The position numbers were made by a program, and so were the translations under genes. Of a stretch of DNA of 64,000 nt, positions 9,301 to 17,995 are shown piece after piece (positions within the stretch are counted from its first letter, which is position 1; each line of letters starts with the position of its first letter). Where the stretch lies: contig CAJMPJ010000012.1 of assembly GCA_905215155.1 (NCBI GenBank), positions 22,956 to 86,955 of the forward strand. The letters run 5' to 3'. The DNA is from an uncultured bacterium (GTDB lineage Bacteria; Bacillota; Clostridia; Lachnospirales; Lachnospiraceae). Below the pieces are notes generated by a model. That model worked only from the letters and a program-made list of their open reading frames with translations. It was not told where the DNA came from and searched no databases.

Positions 9301-11115
9301 TTATTCTGGTTTTTCTGCAATGATCAAATACCGGTTTAAATGTTCGGTCCGGTTCTTGTTCAGTTCAGCCGGAGGATTGGGTTCCAGAATGGCATTTAAG
9401 CGGGTCTTTATCCCAAACCCCTCTAAAATGGAAATGGGTTCTGTGACAGGAATCAGAGTGACCGAATGTTTTCCGTTTAAGAGCCTTTCTTCCTCCAGTT
9501 CTTTTTTGACAACCAGAGAATAGGGATTGTTCACATAAAATGCCAGCACTCCTCCGGTTCTCAGCCGTGAGGCACATTCCTTTAAAAGCTCTGCAAAATT
9601 TGGATAAACAGATAATTCTCTTCCTATTATAATATACTGGTAGCTTCCTGCCGGAATATGGCTGTGCAGTTCTAAGACCGATTTGGAAACAGAGGTCACG
9701 CCCTTTAATGGTTTTATATCATCTTTTAATCTCTGGTCACTGATTGCAAAGGAAAAGGAGATGTTTTTTCCCAGTCTCTTTAAAAGCGTCTTTAACTGTA
9801 TCACATCAGCCCCGTAACCGGGATCAATTCCAAGAATGGGAACATCCACAGGCTGGTCTTTAAAGGTAGTCTCCAGATGGTTCAGCAGGTAAGGATCATA
9901 GCAGAAGTTATTGCCCCATGGATCGACACCGTGTTTCTGCATGAATAGAATTCTGCCGTTTTGCAGAGTCCGGTTTTTTAACTGGTCTTCCCGCCCCGAA
10001 ACGCTGCCAAAGTGATAGCACCAGGTGTCCTTGCATAGAATCTGTTTGTAACCGGCTCTTCTGGCACGGAGACTGAAATCATCATCCCAGAATTCCATAG
10101 TATAAAAATACCGGTCAGCGAACCCGATGGTATTTACCTTATCCACATCGTAAAGCGCAATAACAGGCATAAGCCGGCAGCGTTCTTCCCATAAGTAGGG
10201 GCATGGAGTATTATGCTTTTTTGCTGTTTCCTCCGCATTTTCCGGAGTGAAATCCGCCACCATGCCCTGGCGGTTGCTGGTGTTTGGAGTGCTGGGAGCA
10301 ACGGATATAATGTCCGGATCGGACTGAATACAGGTCAGCAAATTATCCAGCCAGAGACTTGTTAGAATGGTGTCATTATTAACAAAAACAGCATATTTTC
10401 CTTCGCTCACCCGAAACATCAGGGAAAAGATCATAGCTTTTACATTCTCTTTCAATGTCAGCACCTTGCGTACGCCCAGTTCCCTGAAATAATCCTCTGT
10501 CCCGTCGGTAGAACCGTCGTTAAGAAGGATCAGCTCGCAGGAGTTTTTTGACAGGTCCGTGTTTCTGTAAAGACTTTCTAAGCACTTCTTTGTATACTCC
10601 AGTTTATTATAGACCGGAATTAATATAGAAACCAGATATTTTTCTCCCCGGTTTTCGTATGTGTTTCTATGGTTTGGAATAAATTCATATTTATAGTAGT
10701 GTTCCATTTTCTTCTTATCAGGATAGAGCAAAAGCCAGAAGTAAGTATCCTCCTTCCATTCGATTAAAAATGGCACCAGCTGAAACTCTGTCAGGTCTTC
10801 TGCTTCGCTGATCAGACCCGATTCAATGAGCTCGGATATTTTTTTTATGGTCCACTTGATATTTGTGTGCATGGCGCGGTAAGAAATGGGCAGTTCAAGC
10901 ACCTTCTGGTCCAGACAAAGGGGTTCCAATTCAGTCAGAACGATGGAAATGATCTTTAAATGACTCTTGCTGTAATCTGTTTGCTGATGAAATAAGGATA
11001 TATTCAGTTCCTGGGCAATTGGAATGAGAAATTTCTGGAGTTTAACTGCCTTTCTATAGAACCCTTCTGCTTCTGCTGCAGCAATGGTTCCTGTGGTTGA
11101 AGTATCTGTATTCAT
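9301..11115 (-). CDS. Large glycosyltransferase with C-terminal methyltransferase-like domain
   Basis: A 604-residue protein in three parts. Residues ~1-165 are helical without a recognised motif. Residues ~165-400 are a family 2 glycosyltransferase: VSILIPVYNKLEYTKKCLES, LILLNDGSTDGT, a FVNNDT metal-site region, and WDDDFSLRARRAGYK before the acceptor part. Residues ~430-600 resemble a Rossmann SAM-type fold (ILGIDPGYGADVIQL; LRTGGVLAFYVNNPYS), but that strand-1 motif is degenerate, so methyltransferase activity is doubtful. AGAGGAC precedes the ATG. It is divergent from flgB across an 830-bp gap and shares a terminator with a motility gene. A role in flagellin glycosylation is likely but inferred. 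Confidence 0.8.
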   Translation of the reverse strand: MNTDTSTTGTIAAAEAEGFYRKAVKLQKFLIPIAQELNISLFHQQTDYSKSHLKIISIVLTELEPLCLDQKVLELPISYRAMHTNIKWTIKKISELIESGLISEAEDLTEFQLVPFLIEWKEDTYFWLLLYPDKKKMEHYYKYEFIPNHRNTYENRGEKYLVSILIPVYNKLEYTKKCLESLYRNTDLSKNSCELILLNDGSTDGTEDYFRELGVRKVLTLKENVKAMIFSLMFRVSEGKYAVFVNNDTILTSLWLDNLLTCIQSDPDIISVAPSTPNTSNRQGMVADFTPENAEETAKKHNTPCPYLWEERCRLMPVIALYDVDKVNTIGFADRYFYTMEFWDDDFSLRARRAGYKQILCKDTWCYHFGSVSGREDQLKNRTLQNGRILFMQKHGVDPWGNNFCYDPYLLNHLETTFKDQPVDVPILGIDPGYGADVIQLKTLLKRLGKNISFSFAISDQRLKDDIKPLKGVTSVSKSVLELHSHIPAGSYQYIIIGRELSVYPNFAELLKECASRLRTGGVLAFYVNNPYSLVVKKELEEERLLNGKHSVTLIPVTEPISILEGFGIKTRLNAILEPNPPAELNKNRTEHLNRYLIIAEKPE

Positions 11116-11945
11116 TTTAAGTCCTCTTATTCTATAACAATAATATCATCAGAATGATGGTGTTTCCTGTTTGATAAGCCCTTTGGGGACAAGTATCTCT
11201 CATTATGCCTGAATGATATAAATTAACAGGTTACTAAAGGGGTATGTCTTTATTGCTATATTATATGAAGCATAATTTGATTAAAACACACCAATTGGAA
11301 ATGAAACCAGGAAATGGTTTCTGTAATGTTGCAGAAATATGCAATACCGGTTTTCAGAACAGATTAAAAAATTGAAAAAATATAATTTTTTTTTAATATA
11401 AAAAAGTTCATTTTACGGTTTTTACTTTATACCAAAAAACGGTTGTGTAAAGATCCTGATAAAAAGACATTAATCGACTAAAATCACTTAATATTTTACA
11501 ATCAGGTTTCGATATATGTATAGAAATGGTAATAATTGGAAATATATAACCAGATTTTTGAAAAATGAATCACTTTTGTTTGCTTTAGCAAACCAAGCTT
11601 GTAAATGGAAAAATGATATTTATATTTTTACATCCAGAAAAAGATTCATTAATTATGGAAGAAGAAATAGGAAAACTACAGGAAAGATTTTCCGTTTGTA
11701 CTTTGAAAATTAAGAGATTATACAAATTGCCAAATAGAAGGTCCTAATATAACCAGTATTTGGATATTGGCTTACTAGAACTTTCTTGACAATATTTGTA
11801 ATAAAATGTAAAATAAAGTAAGTTTAAAATTACAAAAATAATATGATTTTGCAATAGGTTGTCGAAATTTAACTACATTTTACATATTTGACAGTCTGAT
11901 ACGAAGGAAAAGTTTTTTAAAGAAGTGAAAGTGAGGAACAATCCG
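11116..11945. other. Divergent intergenic region ahead of the flagellar operon
   Basis: About 830 bp, strongly AT-rich beyond 11350. It holds two small hairpins, GAAACCA-GGAAA-TGGTTTC (11303-11321) and TTGCA-6 nt-TGCAA (about 11330-11346); a direct repeat of ACGGTT near 11415 and 11440; TCGATAT at 11509-11515 with TAAT 16 nt upstream, a weak sigma-28 candidate; and a good sigma-A promoter at 11786-11814. A 65-codon frame at 11516-11713 has no ribosome site or family match. I see no c-di-GMP riboswitch motif. Confidence 0.6.
11786..11814 (+). promoter_or_regulatory. Sigma-A promoter of the flgB operon
   Basis: TTGACA (11786-11791), 17 nt, TAAAAT (11809-11814). The -35 box is perfect and the -10 box matches five of six. 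It lies ~130 nt before the flgB start and is the likely start point for the 31-gene operon, with fliA inside that operon feeding back on late genes. Confidence 0.7.
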
Positions 11946-12326
11946 ATGAATTCAATATTTGGAAACAATATTTCCATGGCAGAGAAAACTCTGGATTATC
12001 TGTGGTCGAAACAAAAGATAACCCTTAACAACATTGCCAATGGGGATACCCCTGGGTATAAAGCCCAATATGTAACGTTTGAAGATGAATTCCGCAAGCG
12101 TCTGATGGCAGGGAGAAGAGGTACATCCAAGGAAATAAGCAATATCATAGGAAGTTCCAGGCACTTTATACGGAATACGAATGATGAATCTGCAAGGCTG
12201 GATGGGAATAACGTCAATATGGACGTAGAGAATGTAGAATTGGCCCGGACTACATTACAGTACCAATATGAACTGAGTGCTTTAAACAGCGACATAAGCA
12301 GACTTAGAACGATCATTAAAGGTTAA
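11946..12326 (+). CDS. flgB: Flagellar basal-body proximal rod protein FlgB
   Basis: A ~126-residue rod protein. The N-terminal rod signature NNIANGDTPGYKA and the C-terminal helix of the axial family (VDVENVELARTTLQYQYELSA-like region) are both present; these two ends form the D0 coiled coil of the rod. FlgB sits at the base of the rod next to FliE and is exported by the flagellar type III apparatus. I use ATG 11946, 9 nt after GTGAGG; GTG 11925 would add seven residues. It opens the main operon, but flgC, which normally follows it, is ~13 kb downstream. Confidence 0.93.
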   Translation: MNSIFGNNISMAEKTLDYLWSKQKITLNNIANGDTPGYKAQYVTFEDEFRKRLMAGRRGTSKEISNIIGSSRHFIRNTNDESARLDGNNVNMDVENVELARTTLQYQYELSALNSDISRLRTIIKG

Positions 12327-12343
12327 AACAGGAGGTACATAAT

Positions 12344-12655
12344 ATGGAACAGATGTTCATTACACCCATCAAGCCGCTCAATTCGATAGGAAATGTAGGG
12401 AATGACAAAAAGGTAACATCCGGACAGACCGGAAGCACCATGTTTCAGGATATTTTTAAAGAGGCAATTCAGAATGTAAAAGATACAGATAAAGATTTGG
12501 CAACTCAGGAATATTTATTGTCTACTGGACAGATTGATGATGCACATACGGTGCCTGCAGCGGCAGCAAAAGCCCAGTTATCGGTAGATCTTTTGACAGT
12601 GCTTAGGAATAAAGCATTGGAGTCTTATAATGAGATCATTAGAATTAATATTTAA
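12344..12655 (+). CDS. fliE: Flagellar hook-basal body complex protein FliE
   Basis: A 103-residue protein that links the MS ring to the rod. The FliE signature is in the C-terminal half: an FKEAIQNVKDTDKD-type helix, the LLSTGQIDDAH segment and the closing AQLSVDLLTVLRNKALESYNEI helix region. AGGAGG precedes the ATG, 17 nt after flgB. Length is usual for the family. In most relatives flgC lies between flgB and fliE; here the two are directly adjacent. Confidence 0.93.
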   Translation: MEQMFITPIKPLNSIGNVGNDKKVTSGQTGSTMFQDIFKEAIQNVKDTDKDLATQEYLLSTGQIDDAHTVPAAAAKAQLSVDLLTVLRNKALESYNEIIRINI

Positions 12656-12681
12656 GATGGATAACGGGGCGGACTAATGCG

Positions 12682-14328
12682 ATGGAAAAAATCAAGGAAT
12701 TATTAGGCAATCTTAACAGCAGAACAAAGAAAATCGTTTTAGCTGGTGTTGTAGGTGTTTTAGTTGTAGCCGGAGCGGTAATCATAGCATTGTCAATGAG
12801 GCAGAAGCCTTATGAAGTAATGTTTACGAGTGTAGGCAGCGAGGAAGCAAAGCAGATCATAGGAAAACTTCAGGAAGACGGAGTCTCCTATCAATATGAG
12901 GGTGGAGACATTCTGGTTCCCGCAGAACAAATGGATATCACCAGAGCAAAACTTGTCTCAGAAGGATATCCAAAAAGCGGTTTTACATACGATGTATTTA
13001 AAAACAATGTTAATTTAATGACCACAGATTCTGACCGCCAGACCTTCAAACTTTACGATCTGGAGACAAGAATTGGATCAACGATTCAACTTTTTGATGG
13101 AGTAAAAGAAGCATATGTTACGATAGCCCTGGGAGAATCTTCTAAGTATGCGCTGTCTGAGGACAGTGCAAAGGAAGCGAGTGCCCAGGCTGTTGTAGTT
13201 ATGAAGGATGGGGGCTCTCCCACGGAGGAACAGGCCAAGTCCATTCAGCTTTTGATTTCCCGAAGCATTCCGGGAATGGTAATTGATAATGTTTCTGTAT
13301 TTGACGGAAATGGCCGTGAGGTTTCTGTTGATTCAGAGGATGAAGGTATTGATAATGGGAAAGCCAGTGAAGAGATCGCCAAAGTAATTGAGGACCAGAT
13401 TGCTGCAAAGGTCATGAATGTTTTAGGGCCTGTATATGGAAACGGAAATGTAAAGGTTTCTGCCAAGTGTACGGTCAATATGGATAAACTGATCCGTGAA
13501 AGTATTACTTACAACACTCCGGATAAGATTGACCAAAACGATAAAACAGGCATAATCTCAGAAGAATCCATTGGCAGAGAGTTTTCCGGTGATAAGCAGA
13601 CTGCGTCCGGCGTAGCAGGGTCAGAGGCAAATGCCGACATTCCCGAATATAATGCAGCAGGGACCGGTACAGGTGCGGATAATTCCTATGGGTCCAGCAC
13701 TCTGGACAGAAAGTTCCTTGTGAATCAGATTAAAGAACAGGGACAGGTGAATCCAGGCAGTCTTGAGAATCTCACGGTCTCTGTTGTGGTGAATGGAGCT
13801 GATTTTGGCACGTTGACAGTGGATGATATTCGTAATTTGGCGGGGAATGCCGCTGGTATTGCGCAGGCGGACAGAGCGGAAAAGATTACAGCAGTGGCGG
13901 CTCCGTTCTATACCGTAGAAGTACCGAAAAAACCGGATACGCCGGTTGAGACAGGAGTAAACGGCCTTCTTATTAATCAGTGGATTCTTATTGCGGCGGC
14001 AGCCGGCCTGTTATTGCTTGTATTGATCATTGTTCTGGCAATAAGACACAGGAATAAGAAGAAAGCGATGGCTGCTGATGCTGAAGACAGCCAGGAGGAT
14101 GTTCCTGTTCTGCCTGAAATTACGGAAGAAGAGGAAGAGGATGAAATAAAGGAAGAGGAAGAGATGGCAGAGGAGGTAAAGGAAGAAGAACCCGAGATTG
14201 TGGTTCCGGAAGTGGACCGGGGTGCAGAGCTGCGTGAAAGCATCCGCGACTTTGCGGAACAGAATCCGGAGATATCAGCCCAACTGCTGAAAACATGGTT
14301 GAACGGAGGGGACAATAATGGCAACTAG
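12682..14328 (+). CDS. fliF: Flagellar MS-ring protein FliF
   Basis: A 548-residue inner-membrane ring protein that houses the export gate and carries the FliG rotor. TM1 at about 17-37; periplasmic ring-building motifs (YEVMFTSVGSEEAKQII; KLVSEGYPKSGFTYD; SVFDGNGREVS) follow; TM2 is near residues 432-455 (WILIAAAAGLLLLVLIIVLA). The C-terminal cytoplasmic tail has a long acidic Glu-rich stretch and ends with the FliG-binding segment (IRDFAEQNPEISAQLLKTWL). The ribosome site is weak (GGGGCGG). The 3' end overlaps fliG by 11 bp. Confidence 0.95.
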   Translation: MEKIKELLGNLNSRTKKIVLAGVVGVLVVAGAVIIALSMRQKPYEVMFTSVGSEEAKQIIGKLQEDGVSYQYEGGDILVPAEQMDITRAKLVSEGYPKSGFTYDVFKNNVNLMTTDSDRQTFKLYDLETRIGSTIQLFDGVKEAYVTIALGESSKYALSEDSAKEASAQAVVVMKDGGSPTEEQAKSIQLLISRSIPGMVIDNVSVFDGNGREVSVDSEDEGIDNGKASEEIAKVIEDQIAAKVMNVLGPVYGNGNVKVSAKCTVNMDKLIRESITYNTPDKIDQNDKTGIISEESIGREFSGDKQTASGVAGSEANADIPEYNAAGTGTGADNSYGSSTLDRKFLVNQIKEQGQVNPGSLENLTVSVVVNGADFGTLTVDDIRNLAGNAAGIAQADRAEKITAVAAPFYTVEVPKKPDTPVETGVNGLLINQWILIAAAAGLLLLVLIIVLAIRHRNKKKAMAADAEDSQEDVPVLPEITEEEEEDEIKEEEEMAEEVKEEEPEIVVPEVDRGAELRESIRDFAEQNPEISAQLLKTWLNGGDNNGN

Positions 14329-15334
14329 TATGACAGCTGGCCTTAGACCAGAACAAAAAGCCGCAACTGTCATTGTTTCGCTCGGAGTAGAGAAAGCGTC
14401 CAAGATTTACAAGTATCTGTCTGAAGAAGAGATTGAAAAGTTGACCGTTGAAGTGGCGAAGCTTGGTCATGTAGAGGCAAAAGCCACAGAAGAAATACTC
14501 GATGAATTTTATAAAACCTGTTTGACTCAGAAGGTTGTTACAGACGGTGGTCTGGAGTATGCAAGAACAGTGCTGGAGAAGGCATTTGGGGAAAGTACGG
14601 CCAGCAATCTCCTTCAGAAAGTGACGCAATCCTTAAAATCCAGATCGTTTGGATTTATCCGAAAAAGCGATTCAAAGAACTTGTTATCGATTCTGCAGCA
14701 TGAAAGAGCCCAGACCATTGCGCTGGTTCTTTCTTACACAACAGAAGATATGACGGCAGAATTGATTTCAGAGCTTCCTCCCGACAAGCGCTTTAAAGTG
14801 GTGGAAGCCATCGCAAGAATGGAGAGCGCGTCTCCGGAGGGTATTAAGATTGTAGAAGATGAAATTAAGAGAAAATTCTCCGGAATCATTACAACGGATT
14901 ACACAACCATTGGCGGCATCGATTACATTGCAAACGTTATGAACCGTATGGACCGTGGAAACGAAAAGCTCATCTTCGAGGAACTGGGGAAAAAGGACGC
15001 AAGTCTTGCAGATACCATCCGAAAGAAGATGTTTGTATTCGAAGATATTGTTACCATGGACAATCGCTCGATCCAGCGTTTTATCCGCGAATGCGATATG
15101 AAGGATATGGTTTATGCGCTTAAAGGAACAACAGAGCAGATTGCTGAAGTTATTTTCGCCAATATGTCAAGCCGTATGAAAGAAAGCATCAAATCTGATA
15201 TGGAAGTAACGGTCAATGTTCGTGTGAAGGATGTTCAGGAAGCTCAGCAGAGAATTGTTGCTACGATCAGACGTTTGGAAGAAGAAGGTGAGCTGATTAT
15301 CAGCAAGGGCGGAAAGGATGATATCATTGCCTAA
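14318..15334 (+). CDS. fliG: Flagellar motor switch protein FliG
   Basis: A 338-residue rotor protein that couples FliF to FliM and interacts with MotA. It has the N-terminal FliF-binding domain (LRPEQKAATVIVSLG), the middle domain, where the usual EHPQ motif reads HERAQTIALVLSY, and the torque helix region MFVFEDIVTMDNRSIQRFIREC with the charged residues that face the stator. Its start lies inside the fliF end, after GGAGGGG. Length and domain order are normal. Confidence 0.96.
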   Translation: MATSMTAGLRPEQKAATVIVSLGVEKASKIYKYLSEEEIEKLTVEVAKLGHVEAKATEEILDEFYKTCLTQKVVTDGGLEYARTVLEKAFGESTASNLLQKVTQSLKSRSFGFIRKSDSKNLLSILQHERAQTIALVLSYTTEDMTAELISELPPDKRFKVVEAIARMESASPEGIKIVEDEIKRKFSGIITTDYTTIGGIDYIANVMNRMDRGNEKLIFEELGKKDASLADTIRKKMFVFEDIVTMDNRSIQRFIRECDMKDMVYALKGTTEQIAEVIFANMSSRMKESIKSDMEVTVNVRVKDVQEAQQRIVATIRRLEEEGELIISKGGKDDIIA

Positions 15335-16136
15335 TATTATTAAGGGGATGGAAAGCGCAGATCGTGTTTTGGACTATGGCTTTAACAAAACATTTGATGA
15401 TATTATTATGATTCCGAAAAAACAGCAGCCGGTAGAAGGTTCCTTGGAAGAACCGGTCATGGAGCCGGAAATTGACCATAAAGCGGAACAGCTGAGAGAA
15501 GAAGCAAAGAACCTCCATAAACAGGCTTCGGAAATATATGAGGAAGCGTCAAAAAGGGCAGAGGAGATTCTTTCAAAGGCCAGAGAAGAAGCAGATAAAA
15601 TCTGTGTAGAGGCCAGGGAAAAAGGATATCAGGAAGGGTATGAGGAAGGGCTCCTGGAAGGAAGCGCCAAGGCATACCATGATCATAAGTCAGAGTATGA
15701 TTTACAGCTGGAAGAATTCCGTTCTGCGATGAAGACTTCGATTGAAAGTGTGACACAGGAAAAAGAAAGGCTTCTGGAAAAATATATTGATGATTTAAAG
15801 AAGATCACCCTGACCATTGCTGAAAAGGTGATTCAGACCAGCTTGAAATCAAGCGGTGAGATCGTAAAGCGAATGATTGTCGGGGCAGCTGGGAAGCTGA
15901 AAAAGACCCAATGGGTAAAAATCTATGTGTCCCAAAAGGATGCTGGAATGATGATACAGGGAGATGTGGGATTGTTGAATGAATTGTCCCACATCTCAGG
16001 AAATATTAAAATTATTTCCATGGATCATGCGGAAGACGGTACCTGTATCATAGAGCTTCCGGAAGAGATTATTGATGTCAGTGTAAACACCCAGATCGAG
16101 AATATTAAGGGAATACTGAACAACGCCAGACTGTAG
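15318..16136 (+). CDS. fliH: Flagellar export ATPase regulator FliH
   Basis: About 270 residues. A long charged coiled coil (residues ~55-105, rich in Glu/Ala/Lys) precedes the C-terminal V-ATPase E-subunit-like domain (LTIAEKVIQTSLKSSGEIVKRMI; VKIYVSQKDAGMM). FliH binds FliI and docks it at the export gate. Two starts are possible: ATG 15318, directly on GGAAAGG, and TTG 15327, 9 nt after it, which is better placed and would give MPNIIKGMES. It overlaps fliG by at least 8 bp. Confidence 0.9.
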   Translation: MISLPNIIKGMESADRVLDYGFNKTFDDIIMIPKKQQPVEGSLEEPVMEPEIDHKAEQLREEAKNLHKQASEIYEEASKRAEEILSKAREEADKICVEAREKGYQEGYEEGLLEGSAKAYHDHKSEYDLQLEEFRSAMKTSIESVTQEKERLLEKYIDDLKKITLTIAEKVIQTSLKSSGEIVKRMIVGAAGKLKKTQWVKIYVSQKDAGMMIQGDVGLLNELSHISGNIKIISMDHAEDGTCIIELPEEIIDVSVNTQIENIKGILNNARL

Positions 16137-16150
16137 CAGGAGGAGTCCGT

Positions 16151-17452
16151 ATGTTTAAGGAGCTTTCCGATCTTATTATGAAGACAGAGACCATTGACCA
16201 TATTGGTAAGATTGAAAATATTGTAGGGATGTCCATGGAGGCATCTGGCGGCAAAGCCAGCATCGGTGACATCGCTTATATCTATAGTGAGGATAAGCAG
16301 GAACAGATCCCTGTGGAAGTGGTCGGATTTAAAGATGATAAAATACAGCTGATGGCATATGAAAATATGAGCGGTATTGCAGCCGGCAGTTTTGTAAGAA
16401 ATACCAAGCGCCGTTTAAAGATACCGGTAGGTGAGTTTTTAAGAGGACGGATCATTGATGCAAAAGGGGAACCCATGGATGGAAAAGGCCCCTTTGAATC
16501 ACCCCGTTTTTATTATGTCGAAAATCCGTACATAAATCCTATGACCAGACCTCCGATTACAGAAAAACTGGAATTTGGAGTTAAGGCGATTGATGGTATG
16601 AATACCATAGGAAAAGGACAGCGTATCGGGATCTTTGCAGGCAGCGGTGTGGGAAAAAGTACGCTGCTTGGTATGATTGCAAGGAATGTAAAAGCGGATA
16701 TCAATGTAGTGGCTCTGGTTGGAGAGCGTGGCCGCGAGGTCCGGGAATTCATTGAGAAGGATCTTGGGCCGGAGGGAATGAAACGCTCTGTTTTGGTGGT
16801 CGCCACCTCAGACCAGCCGGCGATGCTTCGGATGAAGTGCCCGCTGGTTGCAACCACGATAGCCGAGTATTTTAAAAACCAGGGAAAAGATGTTTTGCTG
16901 ATGATGGATTCTCTTACCAGGTTTGCCATGGCCCAGAGGGAGATTGGACTTGCCATTGGAGAGCCGCCGGTAGCGCGTGGGTACACGCCTTCCATTTATG
17001 CGGAATTCCCTAAATTATTGGAGCGAAGCGGTAATTTTGAGCAAGGCTCCATCACAGGAATCTATACGGTTCTGGTGGAGGGGGATGATACCAATGAACC
17101 CATTGCGGATACGGTACGAGGGATCGTGGATGGCCATGTGGTTCTCAGCAGAAAGCTGGCCAACGCAAACCATTTCCCGGCCATAGATGTAAGTGCCAGT
17201 ATCTCTCGTCTGATGAACAATATCGTATCAGAAGAACACCGGAAGATGGCATCCCAGATTCGTGATATTTTAAGCATTTATGAAAAGAATGAAGATCTGA
17301 TCTCCATCGGTGCCTATAAAAGCGGAACCAATCCTAAGCTGGATATAGCAATTGCAAAGATTGATAAGATCAATGAATTTCTTTGTCAGGGCATACAGGA
17401 GAATAACAGCTATGAAGAAATACTTGACAAAATGAAAGAAATTTTAAGATAA
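16151..17452 (+). CDS. fliI: Flagellum-specific export ATPase FliI
   Basis: A 433-residue F1-beta-like ATPase that powers unloading of flagellar export substrates. Walker A is GSGVGKST at about residues 163-170; the Walker B strand is DVLLMMDSLTRFAMAQREI; the export-ATPase motif VARGYTPSIYAEFPKLLERSG is present. The N-terminus is short, as in Firmicutes. AGGAGGAG precedes the ATG, 14 nt after fliH. Its usual partners fliH and fliJ flank it. Confidence 0.96.
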   Translation: MFKELSDLIMKTETIDHIGKIENIVGMSMEASGGKASIGDIAYIYSEDKQEQIPVEVVGFKDDKIQLMAYENMSGIAAGSFVRNTKRRLKIPVGEFLRGRIIDAKGEPMDGKGPFESPRFYYVENPYINPMTRPPITEKLEFGVKAIDGMNTIGKGQRIGIFAGSGVGKSTLLGMIARNVKADINVVALVGERGREVREFIEKDLGPEGMKRSVLVVATSDQPAMLRMKCPLVATTIAEYFKNQGKDVLLMMDSLTRFAMAQREIGLAIGEPPVARGYTPSIYAEFPKLLERSGNFEQGSITGIYTVLVEGDDTNEPIADTVRGIVDGHVVLSRKLANANHFPAIDVSASISRLMNNIVSEEHRKMASQIRDILSIYEKNEDLISIGAYKSGTNPKLDIAIAKIDKINEFLCQGIQENNSYEEILDKMKEILR

Positions 17453-17473
17453 AGTTGAGAAAGCAGGCTGCAA

Positions 17474-17923
17474 ATGAAGAAATTTAGTTTCCCACTGGAT
17501 ACTGTTTTGAATTATAAGGACCAGGCATTGAATAATTTGAAAAGTGAACATGCTCAGATCATTGCTCTGGTGGAGCAGCAGGAACAAAAGATCAGGAGTT
17601 TGACGGAACAGAGAAAAGCTGCCTGTGTGCGGTTTCAGGAGGAGACCCATTGCGGCATGACGGTCAATGTTATGCGTGAGTATGAGTGCTACATCACTTA
17701 TATGCAGCAAAAGATCCTTTTAGAGGAAGCAACGCTGAAAAAACTCAGAAAGAAAGAAGAACTGAAACGCAATGAGGTGGTGGAAGCCAGAAAAGAGAAG
17801 GCTTCTATTGAAAAGCTGAAAGAAAAGAAGCTTGTGCAGTATAACAAACAGGTACTGCGCAGTGAAGAACTGTTCATTGAGGAATTTGTCTCCAACAAAA
17901 TGTCGGTTCAGGCAAGCAGGTAA
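17474..17923 (+). CDS. fliJ: Flagellar export protein FliJ
   Basis: A 149-residue, almost fully helical coiled-coil protein starting KKFSFPLDTVLNYKDQALNN, the typical FliJ opening. It resembles the gamma stalk of F1 ATPases, inserts into the FliI hexamer and links it to FlhA. Position directly after fliI supports the call. The ribosome site is weak (AAAGCAGG). A perfect 8-bp hairpin without a T-run follows the stop codon. Confidence 0.9.
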   Translation: MKKFSFPLDTVLNYKDQALNNLKSEHAQIIALVEQQEQKIRSLTEQRKAACVRFQEETHCGMTVNVMREYECYITYMQQKILLEEATLKKLRKKEELKRNEVVEARKEKASIEKLKEKKLVQYNKQVLRSEELFIEEFVSNKMSVQASR

Positions 17924-17924
17924 T

Positions 17925-17945
17925 CTGTCTGGGAAATCCAGACAG
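17925..17945 (+). other. Intra-operon hairpin between fliJ and fliK
   Basis: CTGTCTGG (17925-17932) and CCAGACAG (17938-17945) form a perfect 8-bp stem with a GAAAT loop. No T-run follows, so it is more likely an mRNA stability or processing element than a terminator. Confidence 0.6.
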
Positions 17946-17995
17946 TTGCCATAGATAAAAATGCTTAACGGCAGAAAAGAAAGGAGGGAAATGAG

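Noticed and set aside
11516..11713. 65-codon open frame ahead of flgB
   Set aside because: No ribosome site, start lies within the possible -10 region, very AT-rich composition and no family resemblance; treated as noncoding.
11116..11945. c-di-GMP riboswitch before the flagellar operon
   Set aside because: Known in some Clostridia, but no GEMM-type conserved core or terminator switch is visible here.
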